From positions 1 through 64,000 of the forward strand of contig JAIBBM010000009.1 of the NCBI GenBank assembly GCA_019694685.1: 64,000 nucleotides of DNA. The letters run 5' to 3'. Of this stretch, positions 1 to 8,308 are shown in pieces. Within the stretch, counting starts at the first letter, position 1; each line of letters begins with the position of its first letter. The translations under genes and the position numbers were made by a program. Below the pieces are notes generated by a model that had not been told where the DNA came from, did no database searches, and saw nothing but the letters and a program-made list of their open reading frames with translations. This stretch comes from Leptospirales bacterium. Lineage in GTDB: Bacteria > Spirochaetota > Leptospiria > Leptospirales > Leptonemataceae.

Positions 1-2
1 TG

Positions 3-1319
3 GAAACGCTCAAAGATGAGGCGAGTTCTGGCGCGGCGCAATTGTGCACTCAGTACTACCTCGATCAGGAAGAAAGCAAAGACAGACTCAAGAGACTGCA
101 CTCCTATCTGTTCCTGGACCTCGCAGAGAAAGCATCCGATGATCACCTCGGGCGCAAAATTTCAAAAGCGGACATGCAAGAATTCCTGAAGGCAGAACCT
201 GTAAAAGGCCTCCTCAAGATTTCCCAGGACACTCCATTTCCAGAATTCAAACGCGAACTAATTGCTCTGATCCTCAAAGTTCGTCCTGATTATGCTGAGA
301 TCGTAACAGAACTCTTCTTTGAAGTTCCGGGCAACCTTCGCACTTACATCATGAACGAGCTGGCAAGACTCGGACAGAAGGATGCTGTGATTCGCTGCAT
401 CGATCGCACCCTTAAGAAAACCCGCGAATATCCTGAGATTTTCCTCTGGATCGCTCGCGCGATTCTTTCCGGCCAGTGGACCTATGACTGGATGCCGTGG
501 ACTCGTCAGGACATGTTGCTCAATGTGTTTCGCTTTCTGAAGCCGCTTGCGGCCATCGAGAAAAAGGGAACCAAACTCAAGAACCAGGCACTGGAAGCAG
601 TGTTTGGAACAACCAACATCACTGTAGAATCCATCAAGAAAAGCGATCTTCCAGAACTTCTGCGCGACGCAGAAGCGGGAAATGTTCGCAAGATGGCAGT
701 TCTTTTCAAAGAAATCTCATACGTTCCGGATGCACAAAAAGAAAACTTCATGGAGTTTCTATCCAGCGTGCGTCCTGACCTGAATATGAATGCCCCGGAC
801 AAAGCGGAAGAAGAAGCAGAAGAGTCAGTCTCCACAGCAGACCTGTTCCCTGCAGAAGGGATCATTCTTGTCTCCGCGAAAGGCTTCGCTGACAGAAAGA
901 AGCATCTGGACAATCTCATCAACGTAGAGATGCCAGCTAACTCTCGCGACATTGGAGAAGCGCAGGAACGCGGTGACTTGCGCGAAAACGCGGAATACAA
1001 AGCGGCCATGGAGCGTCAGACGCAATTACGCGCTGAAATCACGCGCGTAGATGAAGAAATCAAAAAAGCAATGATCATGGATGCGGCAAAGATCCGCACA
1101 GACATTGTGACCATCGGCACTGCAGTTACAGTGGAAAGCGCCGGAGAAAGGACCATCTACCAGATCCTCGGACCCTGGGAAGCAGATGCAGAACACAATA
1201 TCATCTCTTACCTCTCTCCTCTTGGGCGCGCGCTCATTGGCAAGAAAGTTGGAGAAAGCGCTACACTCGAGGGTGGATCCGCATTCAAGGTGCAGAAGAT
1301 AGAAAAAGTTTCTATCTAA
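3..1319 (+). CDS. greA: Transcription elongation factor GreA, long form with N-terminal extension (5' end outside window)
   Basis: The last 145 or so residues form a GreA/GreB domain. A coiled coil carries the acidic tip motif GDLRENAEY (near 970-1000), and a C-terminal FKBP-like domain follows. GreA binds the RNA polymerase secondary channel and stimulates cleavage of backtracked transcripts. Ordinary GreA is about 160 residues. Here at least 280 residues of helical sequence precede the domain, as I recall for Leptospira GreA. The frame is open back to the first bases (a TTG at 42 is merely the first start-like codon), so the true start lies upstream. A terminator follows at 1361-1393. The role of the extension is unknown. 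Confidence 0.88.
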   Translation, partial: ETLKDEASSGAAQLCTQYYLDQEESKDRLKRLHSYLFLDLAEKASDDHLGRKISKADMQEFLKAEPVKGLLKISQDTPFPEFKRELIALILKVRPDYAEIVTELFFEVPGNLRTYIMNELARLGQKDAVIRCIDRTLKKTREYPEIFLWIARAILSGQWTYDWMPWTRQDMLLNVFRFLKPLAAIEKKGTKLKNQALEAVFGTTNITVESIKKSDLPELLRDAEAGNVRKMAVLFKEISYVPDAQKENFMEFLSSVRPDLNMNAPDKAEEEAEESVSTADLFPAEGIILVSAKGFADRKKHLDNLINVEMPANSRDIGEAQERGDLRENAEYKAAMERQTQLRAEITRVDEEIKKAMIMDAAKIRTDIVTIGTAVTVESAGERTIYQILGPWEADAEHNIISYLSPLGRALIGKKVGESATLEGGSAFKVQKIEKVSI

Positions 1320-1360
1320 CTGCAAGCAGCGGGACTTGTTAAGTTCCAGTCGAACAAACG

Positions 1361-1393
1361 AAGAGCGAGGCTAACCCTTCGCTCTTTTTTTTT
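1361..1393 (+). terminator. Rho-independent terminator of greA
   Basis: AAGAGCGA (1361-1368) pairs with TCGCTCTT (1379-1386), and the T-run extends to 1393. It ends greA. It also encodes the last residues (EKKRAKG plus stop) of the convergent aminotransferase gene, so the T-run supplies its lysine codons. Confidence 0.85.
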
Positions 1394-2471
1394 CCACAAA
1401 CTCGCGAAGGATCTGCAAGGACTCTTCTAGAATTTCACGCCTGTGCGCAAATGAAAGAACCATGCACGATTCGCGCAAGTCGTAGAAGTAGCCGGGATAC
1501 ACATGAAGGCCATGCTCTCTCAGTAGCTCCACTGCGAAATCTTCTTCATCTCCGAGGTCCTCTTCGAGGCCAACCACGAGCATGAGACCGCCTTCTGGCG
1601 GTTTCGCGCTCAAACCAGGAATCTTCGAAATAGTGGAGCAAACGAAATCACAGTTAGATCGCAATACGCGAAGGTATTCGGGCAAGGACGCAAGACCCGC
1701 ATCCATCAGATCAGGAAGAGCATCCTGTGCAAAACCATTCACGGAAAGAAACGTATCTGCAATCATCAAGAGATCCTCCTGAAGGGCAGCGGACTTTTCG
1801 TGATCTGCCAACCAGATCCAGCCAATCTTTAGCCATGGCATTCGCAAGAGCTTGCTTGCCCCGTTCAAAGTAAAAGAGGGCCCGACTGGCCTTGGAAAAT
1901 GACGACCGGAAAGAGAATCATCCCAGATGTACGAAGAGAAGACTTCGTCGAAGACCTGAAGCGAACCGGTCTCTGCGATCCTGGAATGGCTGCTCTGCTT
2001 TACAATAGTACCGGAAGGATTGCACGGAGAAACAGTGAGAAACGCGGCCGGAGAATCGGAAGGAGAAATGTGATCTACAAAATCCAATCTGCGCCGACTG
2101 AAATCTGCCAGATGTTCGAAGAGCGGGTACGCTGGACGCTCGGCTACGATCCTTCCTTCGGGGATGGCGCGAAAGATCCAGGAATATGCTTCGCTTGTAC
2201 TTGCAGTTAGAATCAAATGATCTGGATCCACCTGGATCTCAAATTTCCTGAGATAGAAGTCGGAAATTGCTTCGCGCGCACGGAGTGATCCAGCCGCGTC
2301 CGGTCTGTAAGACAGGTTGCGCGAATAAGAATCCATGGCCGTTCGCAGAACGTCAGCCGGCACTGTGCTGATTGCGAAATCGGAATTGGGGGAATGTAAA
2401 TCGAGGATTCGTTTGCCTGCCGCCCTTCTTTCTGCAACGGCAACAGCAAGACGATTGAGCTGTGAGCTCAA
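1371..2471 (-). CDS. PLP-dependent aminotransferase, class I/II fold
   Basis: This is a fold-type I aminotransferase of 366 residues, close to the usual family length. Visible landmarks are a SYRPDAAGSLRAREAI segment (substrate and cofactor cleft), SPCNPSGT (the conserved NPxG turn), FDEVFSSY (the Asp that contacts the pyridine nitrogen) and NGASKLLRMPWLKIGW, whose Lys should form the Schiff base. The substrate cannot be read from sequence; HisC-like or aspartate/aromatic aminotransferases are possible. The start is a TTG overlapping the TGA of the upstream gene (TTGA), so translation is probably coupled. It is the last gene of the lspA/sigma-factor operon. Its final codons lie in the greA terminator. 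Confidence 0.85.
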   Translation of the reverse strand: MSSQLNRLAVAVAERRAAGKRILDLHSPNSDFAISTVPADVLRTAMDSYSRNLSYRPDAAGSLRAREAISDFYLRKFEIQVDPDHLILTASTSEAYSWIFRAIPEGRIVAERPAYPLFEHLADFSRRRLDFVDHISPSDSPAAFLTVSPCNPSGTIVKQSSHSRIAETGSLQVFDEVFSSYIWDDSLSGRHFPRPVGPSFTLNGASKLLRMPWLKIGWIWLADHEKSAALQEDLLMIADTFLSVNGFAQDALPDLMDAGLASLPEYLRVLRSNCDFVCSTISKIPGLSAKPPEGGLMLVVGLEEDLGDEEDFAVELLREHGLHVYPGYFYDLRESCMVLSFAHRREILEESLQILREFVEKKRAKG

Positions 2472-3190
2472 TGAGCGGACAATTTGGTCAGTTCTTTTTT
2501 GATTTCTTTTGCTGCAGTGTGATTGCCGTTCTTCGTGTAGAAATCAAGAAGCTGATCCAGAGCTGATTTTTTGGCCGCAGTGTTTTGCGCCATCTCCAGG
2601 TTCTTCTTCAAGAGATCTTCCTGAATTTGAAGTGTTTCCTGCGCGACTGCTTCGAATTCTTTGTCCGCGGCAATCATAGCGGCGCGAGGAACTGGCTGCT
2701 CTGGATAGGCACCACCCATTTTGTGAAGAGCATCGTCTTTCGCCTGCGGAGAAAGGTCTGCGTCCGGCGCCATCTCTTCATGGAGTGCAGAACCGCTCGG
2801 GCTTTCCATCACCACGGCCGCCGTTTCTGTAGGCGTTGTCTTTTGAGAGAAGGAATAAACTACGATGCCCACAAAAGGAATGATGAGAACGGTTGCATAG
2901 CGCAGAGCAGCATAACTGTCCGCGCGCAGAATAGAAAAAAAGCGATCCAGATCCAGGGAGATTTTTTCTCCAAAAGATAATTCAGGTTTTGTATCAGCGA
3001 GAGCCGCAGCCAGTCTCTTCTGGAACTTGCTTGCATCATGGCGCGCATCTTTGTGCAAAGAACCCAGTGCCTTCTTCAGGCCAGCGTCCAGAGAACGATG
3101 TTGCGCATGCTTCCGCGCAAGCTCAGTATCTGCCGGAGCATGGCTGTCGAGGTCCAGTTCGCCTTCGTTGTTGTTAAACCATGTCCGCAA
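2468..3190 (-). CDS. Single-pass membrane protein, probable anti-sigma factor
   Basis: A 240-residue protein with a basic, charged N-terminal half and one membrane helix (RYATVLIIPFVGIVVYSF, near residues 97-114). An Ala/Glu/Gln-rich, probably helical extracytoplasmic part follows. It has no zinc HxxxCxxC anti-sigma motif and I recognise no family. Its position suggests the job: it lies directly behind an ECF sigma factor and overlaps that gene by 17 bases, as anti-sigma genes usually do. The start is TTG, inside the end of the sigma gene. Anti-sigma function is inferred from context only. Confidence 0.6.
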   Translation of the reverse strand: MRTWFNNNEGELDLDSHAPADTELARKHAQHRSLDAGLKKALGSLHKDARHDASKFQKRLAAALADTKPELSFGEKISLDLDRFFSILRADSYAALRYATVLIIPFVGIVVYSFSQKTTPTETAAVVMESPSGSALHEEMAPDADLSPQAKDDALHKMGGAYPEQPVPRAAMIAADKEFEAVAQETLQIQEDLLKKNLEMAQNTAAKKSALDQLLDFYTKNGNHTAAKEIKKELTKLSAH

Positions 3191-3755
3191 AGTACTCGTC
3201 TCCTTTTCCGTCTCGAACGATGGACCTTTTGAGTAGCTCCCTGGCTTTAAACAGGCGGCTCTTCACGGTTCCAACGCTGATGTGTACCAGATCTGCAATC
3301 TCTTGATAGGACAGGTCGTCGTAGTATCTCATGAGGAGCACTTGCCTGTATTTCTTATCGAGGCTGTTGATCTTTTCTATAAGATAGCCAGATTCTTCTG
3401 AAAGTTCATGATTTTTTGAAATGCTCACACGTTCATCGGAAATGAGCGGAACATTGTCCAGGGAGTCAGAGTCCGTCCTCCTGCGCTTTCGCACGGAGTC
3501 ATGGCATTTGTTGATGACAATGCGATAAATGTAGGTATAAATCCCGCTTTCCCCGCGGAATTTGGCCAGAGAACGATAGGCCATAAGGAGTGCTTCCTGG
3601 ACTGCGTCCTCTGCATCTTCCATGCTGCCAAGCAGAGCCTGAGCCCGGCGAAGAAGCCTGGTCTGGTAGGGAACAATCAATTCCAGAAAGGCGCGGTGAT
3701 CTCCCGTGGTCGCTTTCCGGATCAGATTTGATTCGTGCTCGCGGCCCTCCACCAT
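3174..3755 (-). CDS. ECF-type RNA polymerase sigma factor (sigma-70 family)
   Basis: Region 2 reads DAVQEALLMAYRSLAKFRG, and YTYIYRIVINKCHD follows, both typical of sigma2 in RpoE-like factors. Region 4 carries LSYQEIADLVHISVGTVKSR, the helix-turn-helix that reads the -35 element. The ATG at 3755 overlaps the lspA stop codon as TGATG, which gives 193 residues; the frame stays open 17 codons further upstream but that would run into lspA. The factor sits between lipoprotein signal peptidase and a membrane protein that may be its anti-sigma factor. A role in envelope stress is an attractive but unproven reading. Confidence 0.9.
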   Translation of the reverse strand: MVEGREHESNLIRKATTGDHRAFLELIVPYQTRLLRRAQALLGSMEDAEDAVQEALLMAYRSLAKFRGESGIYTYIYRIVINKCHDSVRKRRRTDSDSLDNVPLISDERVSISKNHELSEESGYLIEKINSLDKKYRQVLLMRYYDDLSYQEIADLVHISVGTVKSRLFKARELLKRSIVRDGKGDEYFADMV

Positions 3756-4471
3756 CACGCTTCCGGTTGTGGTTTTGTCAAAAGCATGCTGAAGACAAGC
3801 ATGCAAGTTCCAACTACGATCAGACTATCTGCAAAATTGAACAACGGCCATACAGGCCAGGCGAGCCAGGCAAGCGGACGAAAGGTCCCAAAAAACGGAA
3901 GGCTGAATGAAAGCATGTCATATCCGGGAGTCCACCCGAACCAGATGCACTCCACGAAATCTACAACACCACTTACATGGTTTGGCTTTGGACCGAGAGA
4001 GAAAACCCAGGCTCCCGTTTCGAGGGATTTCACAAACATCTTATCGATCAAATTCCCAACGGCACCAGAGAACACGAGGAGCCATGCCGCAGACGGACCG
4101 AAGTCAGGATTGTGAAGGCGATAGAATATCAAAAAGATAACAGCAAACAAACTTAAAAACAGACCGAACACAGGAGCGGCAGGGCCAGTTCCAAACACAA
4201 AGCGATCATTGAACACCAGCGCCAGCTTGATGTATTTTCCTTCTTCTCCAAGTATATTGATCTGCCCGACTCCATGGACGAGCATCTGAACATGTCCGGC
4301 CACTGCGTTTTCAAGCTGGTGCTCTGTCACGCGATAGGTCAGTGTATCCGTAATCCAGACTTTGGATGCTAGATCCACCGCAACGAATACGAAAAACAGA
4401 ACGATCCACACTCGCGGGTAAACGGTTAGGAACGGTTTTGGGAAAGTGAGCAGCTTTTTAATTTGTTCCAT
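3755..4471 (-). CDS. lspA: Lipoprotein signal peptidase (signal peptidase II)
   Basis: LspA is an inner-membrane aspartyl protease that removes signal peptides from diacylglyceryl-modified prolipoproteins. Both catalytic blocks are visible: VFSGAVGNLIDKMF and, after VVDFVECIWFGWTP, FNFADSLIVVG; each contributes one catalytic Asp. Four hydrophobic helices can be seen. At 238 residues it is longer than E. coli LspA (164 residues), with an extra loop after the first helix (about residues 45-85). The gene starts 3 bases after the stop of the upstream ATPase-like gene. The many lipoproteins in this window are its likely clients. Confidence 0.93.
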   Translation of the reverse strand: MEQIKKLLTFPKPFLTVYPRVWIVLFFVFVAVDLASKVWITDTLTYRVTEHQLENAVAGHVQMLVHGVGQINILGEEGKYIKLALVFNDRFVFGTGPAAPVFGLFLSLFAVIFLIFYRLHNPDFGPSAAWLLVFSGAVGNLIDKMFVKSLETGAWVFSLGPKPNHVSGVVDFVECIWFGWTPGYDMLSFSLPFFGTFRPLAWLAWPVWPLFNFADSLIVVGTCMLVFSMLLTKPQPEA

Positions 4472-4474
4472 GGA

Positions 4475-5284
4475 TTAGGCCTGGGCCATGCGACCGAGAT
4501 CAAGGTTCATCATTACGTTTGTGCTATGCAGAGATAGAATGTAAAGTGCGTCTAGAGGTTCGTGCCCCAGGCTTGCCAGAGTAGTATCGATTGTGGCATA
4601 CCCGAGACCGGATCCACCGTCCGAGGTATCCATATGGTTCATGAAAAACTCATGCTCCGTGTTTGCTTCGCGGTGCTTCTTGAACTCTTCCCTCTTTTCC
4701 CGAATCCTGTCCAGATCTCGGTTTAGAATGGGAGCAGTGTTGATGATTTCAACCCATAGATGAGGTGGCTTCACGGAAGCGCGAAACTCGACGTACACAC
4801 GACGATCCCGAACATCGCGAAATAGATTGCGATAGTCTTTGGTCTTCTTCATTGCTTCTTTTTCTTTCGCAATGACTGCTTCTGTTCTTTCTGGATTGTT
4901 ACGAACGTTGATCCAGAGCGCTTCCTGATTGAGGATATCCCTCAAGTGAGGCTGCACACCGTCGAGCAACCCGGGGTGTTGATCCAGGAATTCATTGTAG
5001 CTGGCAGCGTCCGCGCAGATGGATTCCATCCTTCTGTCCGCTTCCGCCAGCTCCAGACCTTCTTTACGAAAGTGTTCTCTCATCTTGCGGCGAATCAGAA
5101 GGAACTTGTGGTTTGCCTTAATTGCGTTCTTTGCCAGTTCATCCAGAACTGAAATGAGGAGTGGAACCTGGGCGCGATTTTCCTCTGGGACGAGGGCTGT
5201 CAGGCGCTCCATGATGAGCTGGCGAGCCTTCCTGGTCCAGAGTAGGATCCGAATCCTGGGGGAACGCCGAATCTCCGCCGCCAT
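4475..5284 (-). CDS. Histidine-kinase-like ATPase domain protein without a recognisable kinase core
   Basis: LLISVLDELAKNAIKAN matches the N box of GHKL ATPases, and DGGSGLGYATI resembles the G2 box. A long charged helical insert lies between them, and I see no phospho-acceptor His domain. This suggests a stand-alone ATP-binding protein such as an anti-sigma kinase-type switch or a degenerate sensor. I prefer the ATG at 5284 (269 residues); a TTG at 5317 is possible but lies in a stretch that looks non-coding. It is the first gene of the operon with lspA and the ECF sigma factor. That context hints at signalling to the sigma factor, but this is inference. Confidence 0.65.
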   Translation of the reverse strand: MAAEIRRSPRIRILLWTRKARQLIMERLTALVPEENRAQVPLLISVLDELAKNAIKANHKFLLIRRKMREHFRKEGLELAEADRRMESICADAASYNEFLDQHPGLLDGVQPHLRDILNQEALWINVRNNPERTEAVIAKEKEAMKKTKDYRNLFRDVRDRRVYVEFRASVKPPHLWVEIINTAPILNRDLDRIREKREEFKKHREANTEHEFFMNHMDTSDGGSGLGYATIDTTLASLGHEPLDALYILSLHSTNVMMNLDLGRMAQA

Positions 5285-5371
5285 GGCGCAGACTCGTTTA
5301 GAATGACGTGTTGTCAAGGGAAAAGGGATTTCTACTTGTCAGTCCGGCAGCGCGTCTTTTGTTGAAAAGAC

Positions 5372-6691
5372 ATGCTATCGATCGAAACCACTTCTCGCCT
5401 GACAGAGCTGCAACGCCTGGAGAGAGAATACCGTCAGATCCCTTTTGAAGCCATCCTCAAACAGGACGTACTGCGGCTTGGTCTCGCCTTTGAAGAGTCG
5501 TCTCTCAAGGGAGCTTCCTTCAAAGCTAAAGATTATTTCATATTCACATTCGACCATGTACCTCTGTCAGAGCAGGACGCCGGAATTCGTTTCAAGGTTC
5601 CCGAGGAAATACGAGTCGAGGGAGGACCGTTTCAGCTTCTACCCACTGTGATCTCCGTTCGAGTCAGCCCGGACTCTCCGTATGTTGTGAAAGGCACTCC
5701 GGAAGGACCCGCACTCTTCCTCGGGGAAGAAAGAATCGGCTCTGTTGGATTTCCTCCTGTCCCGGCCTGGTACGATCGAAAGACTGCGTCCGGCAAACTT
5801 CCCGGAGAAGTGGCTCCAGTCATTGAATGGGGCTACCTGATTTACCTCACTGCCTTTCGCAATTGCCAGTACTTTGGCAAAGACGAAGAGTGCGCGTATT
5901 GCGACATCAACCACAACTATCGTCAGCAAAAAGGAGAAGGCAGACCTTACACGGGAGTAAAAGACGTATCAGATATTCTGGAAGTACTTTCGTGGATTGC
6001 TGAAACAGATACGAATCGCATAGCGAAGGCTTACACGATCACAGGCGGAAGTGTCACCACTCAATTGCGCGGAAAAGGAGAAGTTGATTTTTACCTGGAA
6101 TACGCATCCGCGATTGAATCCAAATTCCCCGGCAGATGGATCGGAAAGATTGTAACGCAGGCCTGGGAGAAGGAAGAAGTTCGCAAATTCAAGGACGCAG
6201 GAATCAGAATCTACCACCCGAACTACGAGGTATGGGATCCTGAACTGTTTAAGAAGATTTGTCCGGGCAAGGAAAGAACGATTGGCCGCGACACATGGAT
6301 CCGACGCATTCTAGAGTCCACGGAAGTGATGGGCCCTGAAAATGTGATTCCAAACTTTGTGGGCGGAGTGGAACTTGCAAAACCTTATGGTTTCTCAACT
6401 GTTGATGAAGCCATACAATCTACTGCAGAGGGACTTGATTTCTTCATGAGCCATGGCGTTGCACCAAGATTCACCACCTGGTGTCCGGAACCATTCACAA
6501 CTCTGTCCACTCTCTCGGACCAGACCCCTCCGCCTCTCGAATACTTTTGCAAGCTATTGACGGTATGGAAAGAGACGCACGAAAAATACAAGCTGCCCGT
6601 CCCTCCTGGCTATGGCGATCCAGGCCCTGGGCGCGCTGTCTTCTCAGTCAGCGCGTTTATGGACATCATTGGATATGAGGGCCGAAACTGA
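5372..6691 (+). CDS. Radical SAM protein of unknown function
   Basis: A 439-residue protein. The segment NCQYFGKDEECAYCDI near residue 167 has the cysteine spacing expected for a 4Fe-4S cluster, although it departs from the plain CxxxCxxC. Further on, AYTITGGSV recalls the GGE-type SAM-binding motif, and the rest fits a TIM-barrel. The N-terminal 150 residues form a separate domain I do not recognise. The substrate is unknown. The gene is monocistronic and diverges from the lspA operon, with only about 90 bases between the starts. Confidence 0.75.
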   Translation: MLSIETTSRLTELQRLEREYRQIPFEAILKQDVLRLGLAFEESSLKGASFKAKDYFIFTFDHVPLSEQDAGIRFKVPEEIRVEGGPFQLLPTVISVRVSPDSPYVVKGTPEGPALFLGEERIGSVGFPPVPAWYDRKTASGKLPGEVAPVIEWGYLIYLTAFRNCQYFGKDEECAYCDINHNYRQQKGEGRPYTGVKDVSDILEVLSWIAETDTNRIAKAYTITGGSVTTQLRGKGEVDFYLEYASAIESKFPGRWIGKIVTQAWEKEEVRKFKDAGIRIYHPNYEVWDPELFKKICPGKERTIGRDTWIRRILESTEVMGPENVIPNFVGGVELAKPYGFSTVDEAIQSTAEGLDFFMSHGVAPRFTTWCPEPFTTLSTLSDQTPPPLEYFCKLLTVWKETHEKYKLPVPPGYGDPGPGRAVFSVSAFMDIIGYEGRN

Positions 6692-6736
6692 TTTCGAAAT
6701 GTTGAAATCAAGAAACGGAAATTCAATCGGCGGGAT

Positions 6737-7195
6737 TCAGGCAGCAGAGTTCATCAGTTGAATTGCAAGGAGTTCCCTCGCTGAAATGCGCGGAGCGCGC
6801 GCCCTCTTGTAAACCAGAGCCCCTTTTTCACGAACTCTCTCCATGAGTTCTGTGATGGGAAAAAGTGCCTGGGAAGAACCCCTCCCCGCCGCGAATCTGA
6901 TTTTCTCTTCTTCCAGATAGAAAAGGCGAATGAGAGCGAGTTCCAGTTCTCTGAGCCTGCGAACGGGCGAATATTCATCGAGATAGAATGCCATCAGCAA
7001 GAAAGGAGAAAAAGCAGACCTCTCAAGGGCCCCTGGCTTAACACGTGCAAACACAACACTTTCAATCTCCGGAAAGCGCTCCATGAGAACTGCCAGGATT
7101 TTTTTCCATGTTGGCTTCATCTCTGCTCGAAACACACAACGGTGCCCACTGCCCGGATTTCTCCCTCTTAATTCTGGTATATCAAGTGCATTCAT
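6737..7195 (-). CDS. Small protein of unknown function, possibly a degenerate nucleotidyltransferase
   Basis: A 152-residue protein whose start is supported by GGAGGAAG just upstream of the ATG at 7195. The layout faintly recalls a minimal nucleotidyltransferase: a helix, a strand, VFARVKPGALERSAFSP where the GSxxxGxxxxxSDID motif would sit, and a late ELMERVREKGALVYKRA helix. The catalytic Asp residues and the GS pair are absent. If the resemblance is real, this is a non-catalytic relative. The gene lies 22 bases behind dusA on the same strand and is probably cotranscribed with it. Confidence 0.55.
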   Translation of the reverse strand: MNALDIPELRGRNPGSGHRCVFRAEMKPTWKKILAVLMERFPEIESVVFARVKPGALERSAFSPFLLMAFYLDEYSPVRRLRELELALIRLFYLEEEKIRFAAGRGSSQALFPITELMERVREKGALVYKRARAPRISARELLAIQLMNSAA

Positions 7196-7217
7196 TTCTT
7201 CCTCCGCGCAGGTTGCG

Positions 7218-8282
7218 CTATACTGAGGAAGGTACTGGCTCTTCGGATCGTTCCGCTTTTTTCTCTATATAACGCGTTGCTTCCACAAGCAAATCGGCCA
7301 CTGATTTATGATCCGTATCCGGAAGCTCTTCACTCAGGAAACGACGATACCGACGTGCCCCCGGGTAACCATGGAAGATATTTAACAAATTGCGAGCCAC
7401 AATGTGAGCGGAGTCTGGAGATCTTTCTACGTAGGGGATCATCGCATGCAGCAGATCATGCGGCGTGAGTTCTGCGCGATTCTCAGGACTCTGGCGAACC
7501 GCAGAGAGAACCCGATCGACTCCTGAAAAAAGCATTGGATTATCTCTCACCGCGCGACCAATCATCACGCCGTCGAACTCTTCTAAAAGGGCGCCTGCAG
7601 TTTCCAGATCTGCGATGCCTCCGTTGATTTCAAATGGAAGATGGGGAAAATCATTTTTCAGTCTTCGCGCGAGATCGAAACGAAGAGGAGGCACAGACCG
7701 ATTCTCCGCCGGAGAAAGCCCTGTCAGGATCGCAGTGCGTGCATGCACGATGAATCGTTCACATCCTGCATCTGCAAGCGCTCCGACAAACAACCGCAAG
7801 GCGTCATAGTCCGGCTCTTCGTCTGTGCGAATGTTTTGAATTCCAATCCTGTGCTTCACTGTAATGGAAGCGCCTGACTTCTTCATGGCAGACACAATCT
7901 GCGAAACAAGGACTGGCTCTGCCATCAGGCAGGCGCCAAATCCGCCGCGCTGCACGCGCTCACTCGGACATCCGCAATTCAAATTGATTTCAGAATAGCC
8001 CATATCCACTGCTATGCGAGACGCCTCTTCAAGCTCCATCGGATCGTCTCCACCGAGCTGAAGCACGAGAGGGTATTCTGCACTCATATGCGCGAGGTAG
8101 CGCCGGGCGTCTGCGAGGACCGCCCTGCTATGAACCATTTCAGTGTAGAGATGAGCATCCCTGGACAGAAACCGAAGCATTCTGCGGAAATGCCTGTCGG
8201 TCACCTCCATCATGGGGGCCAGACTGATTCTACGGTCGCTTATTTTGGTTGATGCAGCTGAACTCAAGGATTGTCTGTCCAC
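7218..8282 (-). CDS. dusA: tRNA-dihydrouridine synthase A
   Basis: DusA uses FMN and NADPH to reduce uridines in the tRNA D-loop. Visible features are the N-terminal LAPMMEVTDRHFRRM, the catalytic-Cys block NLNCGCPSERV, the FMN-phosphate region KHRIG, FIVHARTA, and FEINGGIADLETA plus GVMIGRAVRDNP near the C-terminal end of the barrel. EYPLVLQLGG is also typical of the family. The length, 354 residues, fits. The start is a GTG at 8282. It diverges from the OmpA-like lipoprotein gene with only 26 bases between starts, so the promoters of one or both must lie inside the other gene. Confidence 0.92.
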   Translation of the reverse strand: MDRQSLSSAASTKISDRRISLAPMMEVTDRHFRRMLRFLSRDAHLYTEMVHSRAVLADARRYLAHMSAEYPLVLQLGGDDPMELEEASRIAVDMGYSEINLNCGCPSERVQRGGFGACLMAEPVLVSQIVSAMKKSGASITVKHRIGIQNIRTDEEPDYDALRLFVGALADAGCERFIVHARTAILTGLSPAENRSVPPLRFDLARRLKNDFPHLPFEINGGIADLETAGALLEEFDGVMIGRAVRDNPMLFSGVDRVLSAVRQSPENRAELTPHDLLHAMIPYVERSPDSAHIVARNLLNIFHGYPGARRYRRFLSEELPDTDHKSVADLLVEATRYIEKKAERSEEPVPSSV

Positions 8283-8308
8283 CCGGCCCTTTTAATGGAG
8301 GAAATCAA

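Noticed and set aside
506..1009. Antisense open frame opposite greA
   Set aside because: Ser/Arg-rich shadow of a well-supported gene with no motif or ribosome site.
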